This document shows positions 42,334 through 51,535 of a stretch of 52,582 nucleotides of DNA, piece by piece. Made by a program: the position numbers and the translations under genes. The DNA lies in contig JAFXUD010000083.1 in the NCBI GenBank assembly GCA_017535315.1, forward strand, positions 1 to 52,582. Reading direction: 5' to 3'. The notes beneath the pieces were generated by a model. The model searched no databases and had not been told where the DNA came from. It saw nothing but the letters and a program-made list of their open reading frames with translations. Each line of letters opens with the position of its first letter. Positions within the stretch are counted from its first letter, which is position 1. Source of the DNA: Victivallales bacterium. GTDB taxonomy: Bacteria > Verrucomicrobiota > Lentisphaeria > Oligosphaerales > Oligosphaeraceae.

Positions 42334-44622
42334 ATGACCATACGTGACATTTGCATACGGATGGGCGAGCTGAATGCGTCCGACCTGTTTCTCAGCGTCG
42401 GGCGCATTCCTGCCATGCGGCAGCACGGAAGCGTCCTTCCCATGCCCGATACACAGCCACTTGTCCACCAGGATTTTGTTGATTTCATCCAGAAGCATCT
42501 GCCAGCAGGAACGCTTCAGCGCCTTGAGGCAGAAAAAGACCTGGATTTGAGCGCATCCCTTGAGATGGACCAGGCGACGCAAGCCCGCTTCAGGTGTAAT
42601 CTGTCTTTTCAGCGCGGGCTTCTCTCCCTGGCGATTCGGCGTATCCCATCGGGTAAAATCTCACCCGCATTGCTGAACATTCCAGAATCAGTCATCAAGC
42701 TGGCCGATGCCCCGCGTGGCCTAATTTTGGTAACTGGCTCCACGGGCAGTGGCAAAACCACCACCCTCGCCTGTCTCCTCAACCACATCAACGAAACCTC
42801 CCGAAGGCATATTGTCACCATCGAAGACCCCATCGAATACCTGCACAGCGATGACAAATCCGTCATCTCACAGCGCGAAATCGGCAACGACACCAAGGAC
42901 TTCGCCAGCGCCCTGCGCCACGTCGTCCGACAGAATCCCGATGCCATCTTCATCGGCGAAATGCGCGACCAGGAAACCATCCAGACCGCTCTCTCCGCCG
43001 CCATGACGGGACATCTCGTCGCCGCGACCATGCATACGATGGATGTGCCACAGACCATCGAGCGCATTCTGAGCTACTATCCAGAGGGGATGCGCGAGCA
43101 GGTCTCCCTGGATCTTTCCTACGTGTTGGTCGGCATTATCTCGCAACGTCTCCTGCCAATGGCGGAAGGCAAAGGACGCATCCCCGCCTTCGAGGTTCTC
43201 ACCAGCACCCCGCTTGCCCAACGCCTCATCGCCAAGCACGACCTCGTCTCCCTGCCCGAACTCATCAAGACCAGCCCGAACGACGGAATGCTGACCTTCA
43301 ACCAGTCCATCCTGAAACTCTACCATGCGGGAACCGTCACTTTGGAAACAGCCTGCGCCTTCTCGCCCAACAAGGACGAATTGCTCCTGCTTGTCCAGGG
43401 AATGAAAACAGGCATCGACACGCTCCGCCACTATTCCGCAAACATGGACGAGGGCCTGAGCCTCAAGAAACTTCTCCTGGCCGCCGTGATGTTCAAGGCC
43501 TCTGACATGCTGCTCACGGCAGGTGCATCACCTACCCTGCGTATCGACGGCATCCTTCGAACCTTTGAAATGCCCTATAGAATGCCTGACGGCTCCATGC
43601 AGTACATAGAGATGCCCCTCCTCGCCCCAGGCGACACGCAAAAACTTCTTTTCAGCGTGCTGAATGCCACCCAGCGAGCCGACTTCGAGGAACAACGCGA
43701 AATCGACTTCGCGCTCGCCATACAGGGGCTTGACCCCAGGGACAATGCGGAAAAGGAGTACCGCTTCCGCGTCAACGGCTACTACCAGAAGGGAAGCATC
43801 GCGGCAGCCTTCCGAGCCATCCCCAGCGTTATCCCAGACCCCGTCACCCTTGGCATCCCGCCGCAGATACTGGAACTGGCCAAACGGCAGCAGGGACTGG
43901 TACTTGTAACGGGGCCGACGGGCTCTGGCAAATCCACCACCCTCGCCACCATCATCCAACTCATCAACAAGACCAGACCCTGCCATATCATCACGATTGA
44001 AGACCCCATCGAATTCGTCCATACCAACCAAGTCGCCGTCATCGACCAACGAGAGCTCAACTCGGACACGCACTCCTTCGCCAACGCCCTGAAATATGTG
44101 CTAAGGCAAGACCCTGACGTCATCCTCGTCGGTGAAATGCGCGACATGGAAACTATCGCGACCGCCCTGACTGCCGCCGAAACAGGACACCTCGTCTTCG
44201 CCACGCTTCACACGAACGACGTGACCCAGTCCGTTGACCGCATCATCGATGTATTCCCCGCAGACAGGCAGAACCAGGTGCGCGCGCAACTCGCAGCCTG
44301 CCTGGAATGCATCATCTCTCAGCGGCTCCTCCCGCGCGTTGCGCCCGCCGCCAACGCTGACAACGCCATCTCACCTGGACGCGTCGCCGCCTACGAAATC
44401 CTCATGGCCAACACCGCCATCAAGGCAATGATTCGCGACAAGAAGACACACCAGCTCGCGGGCATGATGGAAAACTTCTCTGCAGAGGGCATGATCACCA
44501 TGGAGCGCGCCGTGAAGAACCTCTACGAGGCTGGCGTCATCAGCAAGGAGACATACCTCTCCATGATGCCACGCGACCAGGTCTCCAATATCCTCCGCAA
44601 CCGAAAGGCATACAACATTTGA
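42334..44622 (+). CDS. tandem PilT-PilT fusion, type IV pilus retraction-type ATPase
   Basis: A 762-residue protein made of two complete PilT/PilU-like halves; a normal PilT is about 350-390. Half 1 (about 1-375) has Walker A GSTGSGKTT (near 134), TIEDPIEYLHSD, DAIFIGEMRDQET and AATMHTMDV. Half 2 (about 390-762) has Walker A GPTGSGKST (near 526), TIEDPIEFVHTN, DVILVGEMRDMET and ATLHTNDV. Both look catalytically intact. Half 2 is closer to canonical PilT, half 1 could be PilU-like. PilT hexamers power pilus retraction; a two-domain chain might form a trimer of dimers. No SD is seen. It lies 12 bp after the chagasin-like gene, with no other pilus genes adjacent. Confidence 0.9.
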   Translation: MTIRDICIRMGELNASDLFLSVGRIPAMRQHGSVLPMPDTQPLVHQDFVDFIQKHLPAGTLQRLEAEKDLDLSASLEMDQATQARFRCNLSFQRGLLSLAIRRIPSGKISPALLNIPESVIKLADAPRGLILVTGSTGSGKTTTLACLLNHINETSRRHIVTIEDPIEYLHSDDKSVISQREIGNDTKDFASALRHVVRQNPDAIFIGEMRDQETIQTALSAAMTGHLVAATMHTMDVPQTIERILSYYPEGMREQVSLDLSYVLVGIISQRLLPMAEGKGRIPAFEVLTSTPLAQRLIAKHDLVSLPELIKTSPNDGMLTFNQSILKLYHAGTVTLETACAFSPNKDELLLLVQGMKTGIDTLRHYSANMDEGLSLKKLLLAAVMFKASDMLLTAGASPTLRIDGILRTFEMPYRMPDGSMQYIEMPLLAPGDTQKLLFSVLNATQRADFEEQREIDFALAIQGLDPRDNAEKEYRFRVNGYYQKGSIAAAFRAIPSVIPDPVTLGIPPQILELAKRQQGLVLVTGPTGSGKSTTLATIIQLINKTRPCHIITIEDPIEFVHTNQVAVIDQRELNSDTHSFANALKYVLRQDPDVILVGEMRDMETIATALTAAETGHLVFATLHTNDVTQSVDRIIDVFPADRQNQVRAQLAACLECIISQRLLPRVAPAANADNAISPGRVAAYEILMANTAIKAMIRDKKTHQLAGMMENFSAEGMITMERAVKNLYEAGVISKETYLSMMPRDQVSNILRNRKAYNI

Positions 44623-44652
44623 AACAGTTTTTTCTACATCAGGAAATAAACC

Positions 44653-45405
44653 ATGGCTTTTCTCACTTGTCATTTCAAATCCGACGTTCTCGGCAAGGCA
44701 TGCGCGATGAACGTCATCATCCCGCAGAAACCCAGTAGAAAGGATTGTCCCCCCTATCCTGTCCTCTACCTGCTCCATGGCTTGAGCGACGACTACTCCA
44801 TCTGGTCGCGCCTCACCTCCATCGAACGCTACGCCTGGGACTACGAGGTGGCCATCGTGATGCCAGACGGCGAACGCGGCTTCTACACCGACGCGCAGGT
44901 CGGCTTCAAATACTGGACAATGCTCAGCCAGGAACTGCCTGAAATCGTTGCCAACATCTTCCCCATCAGCCGCAAACGCGAAGACACCTTCGCAGCGGGC
45001 CTCTCCATGGGCGGATACGGCGCCTTGAAGCTGGCCCTCAAGCAACCCGACAAGTTTGCAGGAGCCGTCGGCATCTCTACCGTCGCCGACATCAAGGACT
45101 GGTTCACCAACGTCCGCGCCACCCCTGAAATGACCAATATCTTCGGCTCCAACGAAATCATCGACCGCGAGGGCAACGACCTTTTCGCATTGGCGGAGTC
45201 CGCGAAAGAGACCGCAAATCCGCCCAAAATCATGACCATCTGCGGCACGGAAGACTTCCTCTACCAGAACAACCAAAACCTCCGCAACCACTTCCTGAAA
45301 ATTGGCTACCCTGGCTATGAATACCGCGAAGGTCCAGGAGTCCACACCTGGTCTTTCTGGGATCAGTGGATTCAGGTCGCCCTGAAATTCCTCTTGGAGA
45401 AATAG
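44653..45405 (+). CDS. alpha/beta-hydrolase esterase (tributyrin esterase/FrmB family)
   Basis: A 250-residue putative esterase of the family containing S-formylglutathione hydrolase and tributyrin or acetyl-xylan esterases. It has the oxyanion region YLLHGLSDDYSIW, nucleophile elbow GLSMGGYG (Ser118), a late Asp in CGTEDFLY and His in PGVHTWSFW, giving a full Ser-Asp-His triad. No signal peptide is seen. AGGAAA about 6 nt before ATG is the SD. The adjacent GH28 gene starts 3 bp after its stop, so deacetylation of pectic fragments is a reasonable but unproven role. Confidence 0.87.
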   Translation: MAFLTCHFKSDVLGKACAMNVIIPQKPSRKDCPPYPVLYLLHGLSDDYSIWSRLTSIERYAWDYEVAIVMPDGERGFYTDAQVGFKYWTMLSQELPEIVANIFPISRKREDTFAAGLSMGGYGALKLALKQPDKFAGAVGISTVADIKDWFTNVRATPEMTNIFGSNEIIDREGNDLFALAESAKETANPPKIMTICGTEDFLYQNNQNLRNHFLKIGYPGYEYREGPGVHTWSFWDQWIQVALKFLLEK

Positions 45406-45407
45406 TG

Positions 45408-46805
45408 ATGCGCATCAATGTCCGTGACCTGGGGGCTGTCGGCGACGGCAAGACTCTCGAAACGCAGGCCTTCCAACGCGCGACCGACGTCGCAAAGGCG
45501 GCCGCCGAGCATACTGTCATTGTCGTACCGCCTGGCTGCTACATCTGCGGCACCATCGAGCTCCCCTCCCGCACCACCCTCCACCTGGAGGCGGGAGCCA
45601 CCATCAAGGCCTCCACGGAGATCCGCGACTTCCAGCGAAATCCCTATATCTTCCAGACCCTCAACCTCCCGTCGGACAGCCCATACTATGACTTCCTCCC
45701 CTACTACTTCATCGGCTCGCACAACCAGGAGGAGGTCATCATCGACGGCGACGGTGTCATCGACGGCACTGGCGAAGCCTTCTGGGAGGAGGTCTGCTTC
45801 GACGGTATGCCCCCCATTGAGAATGACCCAACCTTCCCCGCCAGCTACAGGGTGCTTAAACCCAAGCTGTCGCGCCCTGTCGTTGTCAGCTTCTGGAAGT
45901 GCCAAAACATCATTGTGCGTGGAGTGCGCATCAACAACGCCTCTGCCTACACTGTCTGGCCGCAGGGGTGCGACAATGTGCGCATCCAGGACATCACCAT
46001 CCGCAACAGCTTCCTCGGCCCCAACACCGACGCATTGGACATCGACTGTTCCAGCAATGTCATCATCACAGGTTGCGATATCGCCGCAGGCGACGACTGC
46101 ATCGCCCTGAAGTCCGATTCCGCTCGCATGGGCGAGGAGAAGCCCTGCGAACATGTAGTCGTCGCCAATTGCATCTTCGCCTCTACCGCCTGCGGCATCC
46201 GCATCGGCTACGAGGGCGACGCTCCCATACGCGACTGCTCCTTCTCCAACATCGTCATCCACGATTCGAAGAACGGGCTGGACATCCTCTCCATCACGCC
46301 AATCAAGCGCCCGCACTTCCTCCACGGCACCCCCATAGAGCGCATCGCCTTCACCAACATCGTCATGCGGAACGTCGCACGCCCATTTTTCGTGTGGAGC
46401 GGCACAGAGAACGATACCTGCCCCAACTCCTCGTACATACGCGACCTGGTGTTCTGCGACATCGTGGCGGAGGCCTGTGGCGGCAGTTTCATCGGCTCCA
46501 AGGACGGTGCCCCCGTCCAGAATCTCCTCTTGTCCAACGTGCGCATCCACCTGAAGGAGCATCCCTATTTTAGGAGAGCACAGCCCATTGACTACCCGAA
46601 CGTCTGGGGTGCAGGTCGAATGCCCGATGTACTTCGCCTCCATAATGTCGCAAATTGCAGGCTCTCGTCGCTACAGCTCTCGCGTGAAGGCGAAACTGAC
46701 GACTTGAAAACCATTGAGCCCCCTGCGCTCCTCCGCTGGAACCACGCTTCACAGCTCGTGATTGACAACGTCCTCCAATCCTCCGACGGCAAATCATTCG
46801 CATGA
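45408..46805 (+). CDS. GH28 polygalacturonase-like glycoside hydrolase
   Basis: A 465-residue right-handed beta-helix protein of family GH28, hydrolysing galacturonan or related pectic chains. It begins MRINVRDLGAVGDGKTLETQAF, the family's N-terminal motif, with GGAG 8 nt upstream. Active-site segments are NTDALDIDCSSNV (NTD, with Ala for the usual Gly), AAGDDCIALKSD (GDD) and a CGIRIGYEG region. The usual G-H-G loop is not obvious, so specificity may differ from endo-polygalacturonase. There is no signal peptide, suggesting cytoplasmic action on imported oligosaccharides. The stop overlaps the next gene's ATG (ATGA). Confidence 0.88.
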   Translation: MRINVRDLGAVGDGKTLETQAFQRATDVAKAAAEHTVIVVPPGCYICGTIELPSRTTLHLEAGATIKASTEIRDFQRNPYIFQTLNLPSDSPYYDFLPYYFIGSHNQEEVIIDGDGVIDGTGEAFWEEVCFDGMPPIENDPTFPASYRVLKPKLSRPVVVSFWKCQNIIVRGVRINNASAYTVWPQGCDNVRIQDITIRNSFLGPNTDALDIDCSSNVIITGCDIAAGDDCIALKSDSARMGEEKPCEHVVVANCIFASTACGIRIGYEGDAPIRDCSFSNIVIHDSKNGLDILSITPIKRPHFLHGTPIERIAFTNIVMRNVARPFFVWSGTENDTCPNSSYIRDLVFCDIVAEACGGSFIGSKDGAPVQNLLLSNVRIHLKEHPYFRRAQPIDYPNVWGAGRMPDVLRLHNVANCRLSSLQLSREGETDDLKTIEPPALLRWNHASQLVIDNVLQSSDGKSFA

Positions 46806-47368
46806 CTGAATCCAACACACAACCAACGCTTGAATCCCTTGCCCAGGACGTCGCCCTCTGCCGCGCATGCCCTCTGGGGGCAGGACGCACCAACGCCGTC
46901 TTTGGCGAGGGAAATCCAAAGGCAGAATTGATGTTCATCGGCGAAGGCCCTGGGCGCGATGAAGACCTACAGGGACGCCCTTTCGTCGGACGCGCTGGCC
47001 AACTCCTCGACAAGATGATTGCCGCCATGGGCTTCCGCCGCGACCAGGTCTATATCGCCAATGTGGTCAAATGCCGCCCACCAGGCAACCGCACGCCTCT
47101 GCCCGACGAGGCCGCTGCCTGCGGCAACTACCTGCTCTGGCAGATTTACCTTATCCGTCCGAAGGTCATTGTCCTTTTGGGGGCCACTGCTGCGCACTAC
47201 CTTCTCAACGACCAGCGCGGCATCATGCGTCTGCGCGGCAACTGGCTCGACTACCAAGGCATCCCCGTCATGCCAACCTACCACCCCGCCTTCCTCCTCC
47301 GACAGGAAGCCGCCAAACGCGATGCCTGGCACGACCTCCAACTCGTCATGAAACGTCTTAGGGAGTAA
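46802..47368 (+). CDS. uracil-DNA glycosylase, family 4 ([4Fe-4S])
   Basis: A 188-residue family-4 UDG, which removes uracil from DNA. Four cysteines for the iron-sulfur cluster are present (C20, C23, C91, C107). The motifs GEGPGRDED, GRPFVGRAGQLLDK and the late TYHPAFLLR (DNA-intercalation loop with His) are intact, as is NVVKCRPPGNRTP. The length is normal. The start overlaps the GH28 stop by 4 bp, so DNA repair is translationally coupled to a catabolic gene; this is probably incidental operon packing. Confidence 0.93.
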   Translation: MTESNTQPTLESLAQDVALCRACPLGAGRTNAVFGEGNPKAELMFIGEGPGRDEDLQGRPFVGRAGQLLDKMIAAMGFRRDQVYIANVVKCRPPGNRTPLPDEAAACGNYLLWQIYLIRPKVIVLLGATAAHYLLNDQRGIMRLRGNWLDYQGIPVMPTYHPAFLLRQEAAKRDAWHDLQLVMKRLRE

Positions 47369-47369
47369 A

Positions 47370-47387
47370 CGACGACATGCGTCGTCG
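47370..47387. repeat. short palindrome CGACGAC/GTCGTCG
   Basis: A perfect 7-bp stem with loop ATGC directly after the UDG stop, followed by GGAC. It resembles the palindromes at 1782 and 3896. There is no T-run. Confidence 0.6.
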
Positions 47388-47461
47388 GACAAACCACCCT
47401 CATCATTAACTATGCAAAATTCGATAAAAACCGCCCCCCTTCCGCCAGCCTGAAGGAGCTG

Positions 47462-47629
47462 ATGGGTCAGGCATTAACCATCGCAGAGTTATTTATCTAT
47501 AACAACAGCTTCATCAGCATTGACATTTACGATCTGGCTGAAAAAAACTATTTTGCTCCTGCGAAGTTGCGTCTTTACAAATATGCATTATATTCATTAT
47601 TTGCGTTTTATTGTGTAATAAAAAAATAA
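47462..47629 (+). CDS. possible 55-residue small protein upstream of yajC
   Basis: A short open frame (MGQALTIAELFIYNNS...) ends FYCVIKK. AAGGAG lies only 3 nt before the ATG. The frame stays open back to the UDG stop codon. The C-terminal half is aromatic and hydrophobic (YKYALYSLFAFYCVIKK) and could be a membrane segment. No family is recognised; it may be a chance frame or a gene remnant. It ends 21 bp before yajC and its end lies in AT-rich DNA that may hold the yajC promoter. Confidence 0.3.
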   Translation: MGQALTIAELFIYNNSFISIDIYDLAEKNYFAPAKLRLYKYALYSLFAFYCVIKK

Positions 47630-47650
47630 TATAACCATAGGAGAATAGAC

Positions 47651-48022
47651 GTGACATTTTTCTCACAACTTAATGGAATGCTGGCGGCCGCAGGTGCTGG
47701 CAATGCCTCACCGCAGGGCAGCATGTGGAGCAGTTTGCTCATCATGATTCCCTTGTTTGCCATCATGTATTTCCTGATGATACGCCCGCAGCAGAAAAAG
47801 CAAAAAGAGCACGATGAGATGCTGACCCGTGTGAAAGCAGGCGACAAGGTCATGACCACCAGCGGTATGCTCGGGACCGTCGTCAAAGTCAGCGACAAAT
47901 ATGTCACGCTGACCATCGCCGACAAGGTCAATGCGGAATTTGTCCTGGCCGCCATCGCAGACATCATTACCGATGACAAGGACGACGCTGACAAGAAAGA
48001 AGCCAAGAAAGCTGACAAGTAA
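47651..48022 (+). CDS. yajC: preprotein translocase subunit YajC
   Basis: A 123-residue inner-membrane accessory subunit of the Sec translocon. It has one TM helix (SLLIMIPLFAIMYFLMIRPQQKKQKEHDEM) with the signature IRPQQKKQKEHDEML and the KAGDKVMTTSGMLGTV domain, then a charged C-terminal tail (DDKDDADKKEAKKADK). The start is GTG, preceded by AGGAG 7 nt upstream. It is 65 bp before secDF, the usual pairing. Confidence 0.93.
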   Translation: MTFFSQLNGMLAAAGAGNASPQGSMWSSLLIMIPLFAIMYFLMIRPQQKKQKEHDEMLTRVKAGDKVMTTSGMLGTVVKVSDKYVTLTIADKVNAEFVLAAIADIITDDKDDADKKEAKKADK

Positions 48023-48087
48023 GCTGCGGCTTCACTCCCCAAAAACAACAAAATAAAATATAACATTCGCTTGGAGATTAAAACCGT

Positions 48088-51000
48088 ATGAAAAAGTCGC
48101 TGATTATCCGCTGGGTGATTATCGCAATCGTCATCCTGGTCTGGACACTGGCCATGTTCCCCATCAAGGACAAGGACTACATGTCCGTGTTCCGCAAGCT
48201 CTCCGCCAAGACAGTTGCAGAGCTTCAGGCAAAGGGAACCGAGTTTGAAAAGGCAAATGGCAACCCCGCCGACATCATCAAAAAGCTGGGTCAGGCCACG
48301 GACAAGAACTCGCAGGAATACAAGGATCTCGCGGAAAAACTGGAAACCCTTCGCAAGGCGGAGAACTTCGATGCATGGCGCAAGGCCGAGGACTTCAAGG
48401 AACTGGAGAAGCGCCTTGACCTCATCGATAAGAAGAGCACCTACGAGAGCGCCGTCGCCATCAAGGCAGAGATGGATGCCATCCAGAACAAGGAGCTTCC
48501 TGAATACAAGGATTACGAGGCCGCCTACAACGCCATCGTCTCCAATGCCGAATACAAGAAATGGACCGAGACCGACGAATACAAGGAACTGCTCCGCAGG
48601 CTCCCCGTCGAAAAACTCAAACAGGAAATCGAGCTGATACAGGACAAGACCAGCGAGGCGTACCGCACAAAACTCGCCGACTACAACAAGCAGGCCGAAG
48701 CACTTGACAAGCTCCCCGACTTCGACACGCCTGAGAAGAAAGCCGCATATGAGGAGATTGTCAAGCACCTTTCCCTCATCTATGACGTTGATAGAAGCAT
48801 CTCTGCGTTCAAGAAAATTGAAAAGGCGGCCAACGGCAACTCCAGCCTCTACAGAATCTACCTGAACGACTTCGTGAAGGTTCCGTTCCACCCGAATTGC
48901 TCGAACAAGGTCGTCCTCCGCTACATCCGCCACAATGCTGCTGGCAAGCTCCGCCTGGGCCTTGACCTCCGCGGCGGTACGGAGTTCGTGCTGGACTTCA
49001 ACATGGACGAAGCGAACGGCCTCATCGTTACCGAAAAGACGATGCAGGCATTCATCGTCAATGTCCTCTCGGACAGCCAGAAATATAGCCAGGAACTTCC
49101 CAAGGAGCTGAACGATTCCATCGTCGCCTTCAAGGAAGCCAACAAGAACCTGGACGCACAGGACACTGCACGCGCCATGCTGAAGAACGCAGAACTGGCG
49201 GGCAGCATCCGCGAATTCCTCGCCAAGAACAGCAAGTTCATCCCCAAGCATGACATGACGGGATACGGCGATGTGAAAGACATTCGTGACCGCATCCTCT
49301 CCATCATGGACAACCGCCTGAACTCCATGGGTGTCACCGAACCTGAAATCAAGGCATCTGGTGAAAACACCATCTCCGTCCGCATGCCGAGCGTGGATGA
49401 AGCCGACAAGAACGAAATCCGCAACACCATCAAGAAGGCCGCCAAACTGGAGTTCTATCTGGTTGCAGAGAACAATAACGAACTGGTCCAGGCCTACGAG
49501 AACGACCGCCAGGGCTTCGTGACCCCTGCAGGGGTTATCCGCACGGAAATCGAGAACGAACGCTCCAATGGGCAAATCGACTATCAGACCATCTTCCTGG
49601 AGGCGCAGCCCACCCCCGTCAAGGGCGAGGACATCGAACGCGCCTTCGCCACCTCCGACGAGCTGGGCCGCTGGGTCATCAGCTTGAAGTTCAATTCAGA
49701 GGGCACCATTGCCTTCCGCGATGTTACCTCCAAGAACGTCGGGCGTCTCCTTGCCATCGTTCTCGACAACAAGGTCTATAGCGCTCCCCGCCTGAAGACC
49801 GCTATTGACAATGGCGCCGCCATTATCGAAGGCACCTTCACGCTGGAGGAGGCCAAGCGCCTTGCCTCTGTCATTGCCTCTGGTAACGTCCCCGTCACCA
49901 TCAACATCGGAAGTGAATTCGGCACCGACCCGACCCTGGGCCGTGACTCCATCCAGACTGGTACCTACGCTGGCATCCTGGGTCTCATCGTGGTCGTGCT
50001 GTTTATGCTGTGGTACTACCGCTTCGCTGGTTTCGTGGCCGTCTGTGCCCTCACCGTCAACACCATCCTGGTCTTCGGCACCATGGCCATCACCCACGCA
50101 ACCATCACGATGCCTGGCATCTCTGGTATGATCCTGACCATCGGTATGGCGGTTGACGCCAACGTCATCATCTTCGAGCGCATCCGCGAAGAGATTATCG
50201 CGAAGGCCTCCATCACCAACGCCATCAAGGCAGGCTATGCAAGAGCCTTCTCCAGTATCTTCGACTCCAACCTGACCACGCTGCTCACCGCGTTCGCACT
50301 CTACGTCTGCGGCTCTGGCTCCATCAAGGGATTCGCCGTCACGTTGGGCTTCGGTATCCTTGCCAGTATGTTCACAGCCATCTTCATGACGCGCGCCATC
50401 TTCGACATCTTCATCTTCAAGGACATCATCAAGTCCCTCCACATGGTCACCATCAAGAAACTTTACGACATCAAGTTCGACTTCATGGGTGCCAAAAAAG
50501 CGGCCCTCGGCATTGCAATAGCACTGGTGGTCTTCTGCCTCCTCACCTTTGCCGTCAAAGGGCGCGGCATGATGGGCATCGACTTCACGGGCGGTACGGA
50601 ACTCTCCTACGAGTGCCATGGACAAGCCCCCAATGTGGAGCAAATCCGCGAATTCCTGAAGACCAAAAACTATTCGGACAACGTGCGTGTCGGCTACAAG
50701 CGCGGACAGTCTGGCGAGCGTCTTCTGGAAATCGTCCTCCCCATCGTGAAGGAGGATGGCATGGAGAAGGCCATTGACTACACCGACTTCAACCGCCAGT
50801 TGGATGAGAAGTTCCCCGAAGTGAAAATCAGTCTGAAGCAGACCAACACCGTCGGCGCGAATGTCGGTGCCCAGTTCAAGAGCGCCGCCTTCTGGGCCGC
50901 CTTCTGGGCTGTGGTCGGTATCATCGTCTATCTGGCCTTCCGCTTTGAGTTCATGTACGGTGTCGCAGCCACCATCGCCATCATCCACGATGCCATCGTT

Positions 51001-51429
51001 TCCTGCGGCCTCTACGTCCTGCTTGGTGGGACAGTCTCGTTGACTGTTGTCGCCGCCATCATGACCATCATGGGTTACTCGCTGAACGACACTATCGTTA
51101 TCTTCGACCGTGTCCGCGAGACCAAAAACACGAGGAAGGATCTGACCTATACGCAGATCATCAACAAGGCCATCGGCGACTGCATGTCCCGTACCATCAT
51201 GACCTCCTTGACCACGATGCTTGTCGTCATCTCCCTGCTGGTCTTCGGCGGCGGCGCCGTCCGCGACTTTGCTCTGGTCATGTTCTTTGGTGTCATCTCT
51301 GGTACCTACTCCTCCATCTTCCTCTCCAACGCCATCATCAACACCTGGCATAAGCGCTCCATCGCAAGCGAAAAGGCAGAGGCCAAGGCTAAAGCCAACA
51401 GCAAGAAAGAGGCCGTTGCCAAAGCATAA
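48088..51429 (+). CDS. secDF: fused protein translocase SecDF with long periplasmic insertion
   Basis: A 1113-residue SecD-SecF fusion that uses the proton gradient to pull proteins across the inner membrane. The SecD part has TM1 (7-25), LRLGLDLRGGTEFVLDF (near 287), and GMAVDANVIIFERIREE in TM4. The SecF part has GIDFTGGTELSYE and MGYSLNDTIVIFDRVRET. Between TM1 and the DLRGG motif (about 30-280) lies an extra Lys/Glu-rich, helical, probably coiled-coil segment, where E. coli SecD has only about 20-30 residues. The start follows GGAG spaced 11 nt. A strong terminator follows the stop. Confidence 0.94.
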   Translation: MKKSLIIRWVIIAIVILVWTLAMFPIKDKDYMSVFRKLSAKTVAELQAKGTEFEKANGNPADIIKKLGQATDKNSQEYKDLAEKLETLRKAENFDAWRKAEDFKELEKRLDLIDKKSTYESAVAIKAEMDAIQNKELPEYKDYEAAYNAIVSNAEYKKWTETDEYKELLRRLPVEKLKQEIELIQDKTSEAYRTKLADYNKQAEALDKLPDFDTPEKKAAYEEIVKHLSLIYDVDRSISAFKKIEKAANGNSSLYRIYLNDFVKVPFHPNCSNKVVLRYIRHNAAGKLRLGLDLRGGTEFVLDFNMDEANGLIVTEKTMQAFIVNVLSDSQKYSQELPKELNDSIVAFKEANKNLDAQDTARAMLKNAELAGSIREFLAKNSKFIPKHDMTGYGDVKDIRDRILSIMDNRLNSMGVTEPEIKASGENTISVRMPSVDEADKNEIRNTIKKAAKLEFYLVAENNNELVQAYENDRQGFVTPAGVIRTEIENERSNGQIDYQTIFLEAQPTPVKGEDIERAFATSDELGRWVISLKFNSEGTIAFRDVTSKNVGRLLAIVLDNKVYSAPRLKTAIDNGAAIIEGTFTLEEAKRLASVIASGNVPVTINIGSEFGTDPTLGRDSIQTGTYAGILGLIVVVLFMLWYYRFAGFVAVCALTVNTILVFGTMAITHATITMPGISGMILTIGMAVDANVIIFERIREEIIAKASITNAIKAGYARAFSSIFDSNLTTLLTAFALYVCGSGSIKGFAVTLGFGILASMFTAIFMTRAIFDIFIFKDIIKSLHMVTIKKLYDIKFDFMGAKKAALGIAIALVVFCLLTFAVKGRGMMGIDFTGGTELSYECHGQAPNVEQIREFLKTKNYSDNVRVGYKRGQSGERLLEIVLPIVKEDGMEKAIDYTDFNRQLDEKFPEVKISLKQTNTVGANVGAQFKSAAFWAAFWAVVGIIVYLAFRFEFMYGVAATIAIIHDAIVSCGLYVLLGGTVSLTVVAAIMTIMGYSLNDTIVIFDRVRETKNTRKDLTYTQIINKAIGDCMSRTIMTSLTTMLVVISLLVFGGGAVRDFALVMFFGVISGTYSSIFLSNAIINTWHKRSIASEKAEAKAKANSKKEAVAKA

Positions 51430-51452
51430 CCTCTAGTCATGTACAATCCAAG

Positions 51453-51487
51453 GCCATCCAGCGGATTCCCCACTGGATGGCTTTTTT
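51453..51487 (+). terminator. intrinsic terminator after secDF
   Basis: A perfect 9-bp stem GCCATCCAG/CTGGATGGC with an 11-nt loop is followed by TTTTTT (51482-51487). It lies 23 bp after the secDF stop. Confidence 0.92.
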
Positions 51488-51535
51488 GCACCTGCTGCAC
51501 CAACAGCGGGAAACACAACAAAGGAACCACCCACG

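Noticed and set aside
45372-46643. Minus-strand open frame of 423 codons opposite the GH28 gene
   Set aside because: It is a shadow of a well-supported GH28 gene.
47608-51351. Two long minus-strand open frames (655 and 551 codons) opposite yajC/secDF
   Set aside because: Both mirror the secDF codons, have no start signals or recognisable domains, and secDF itself is unambiguous.
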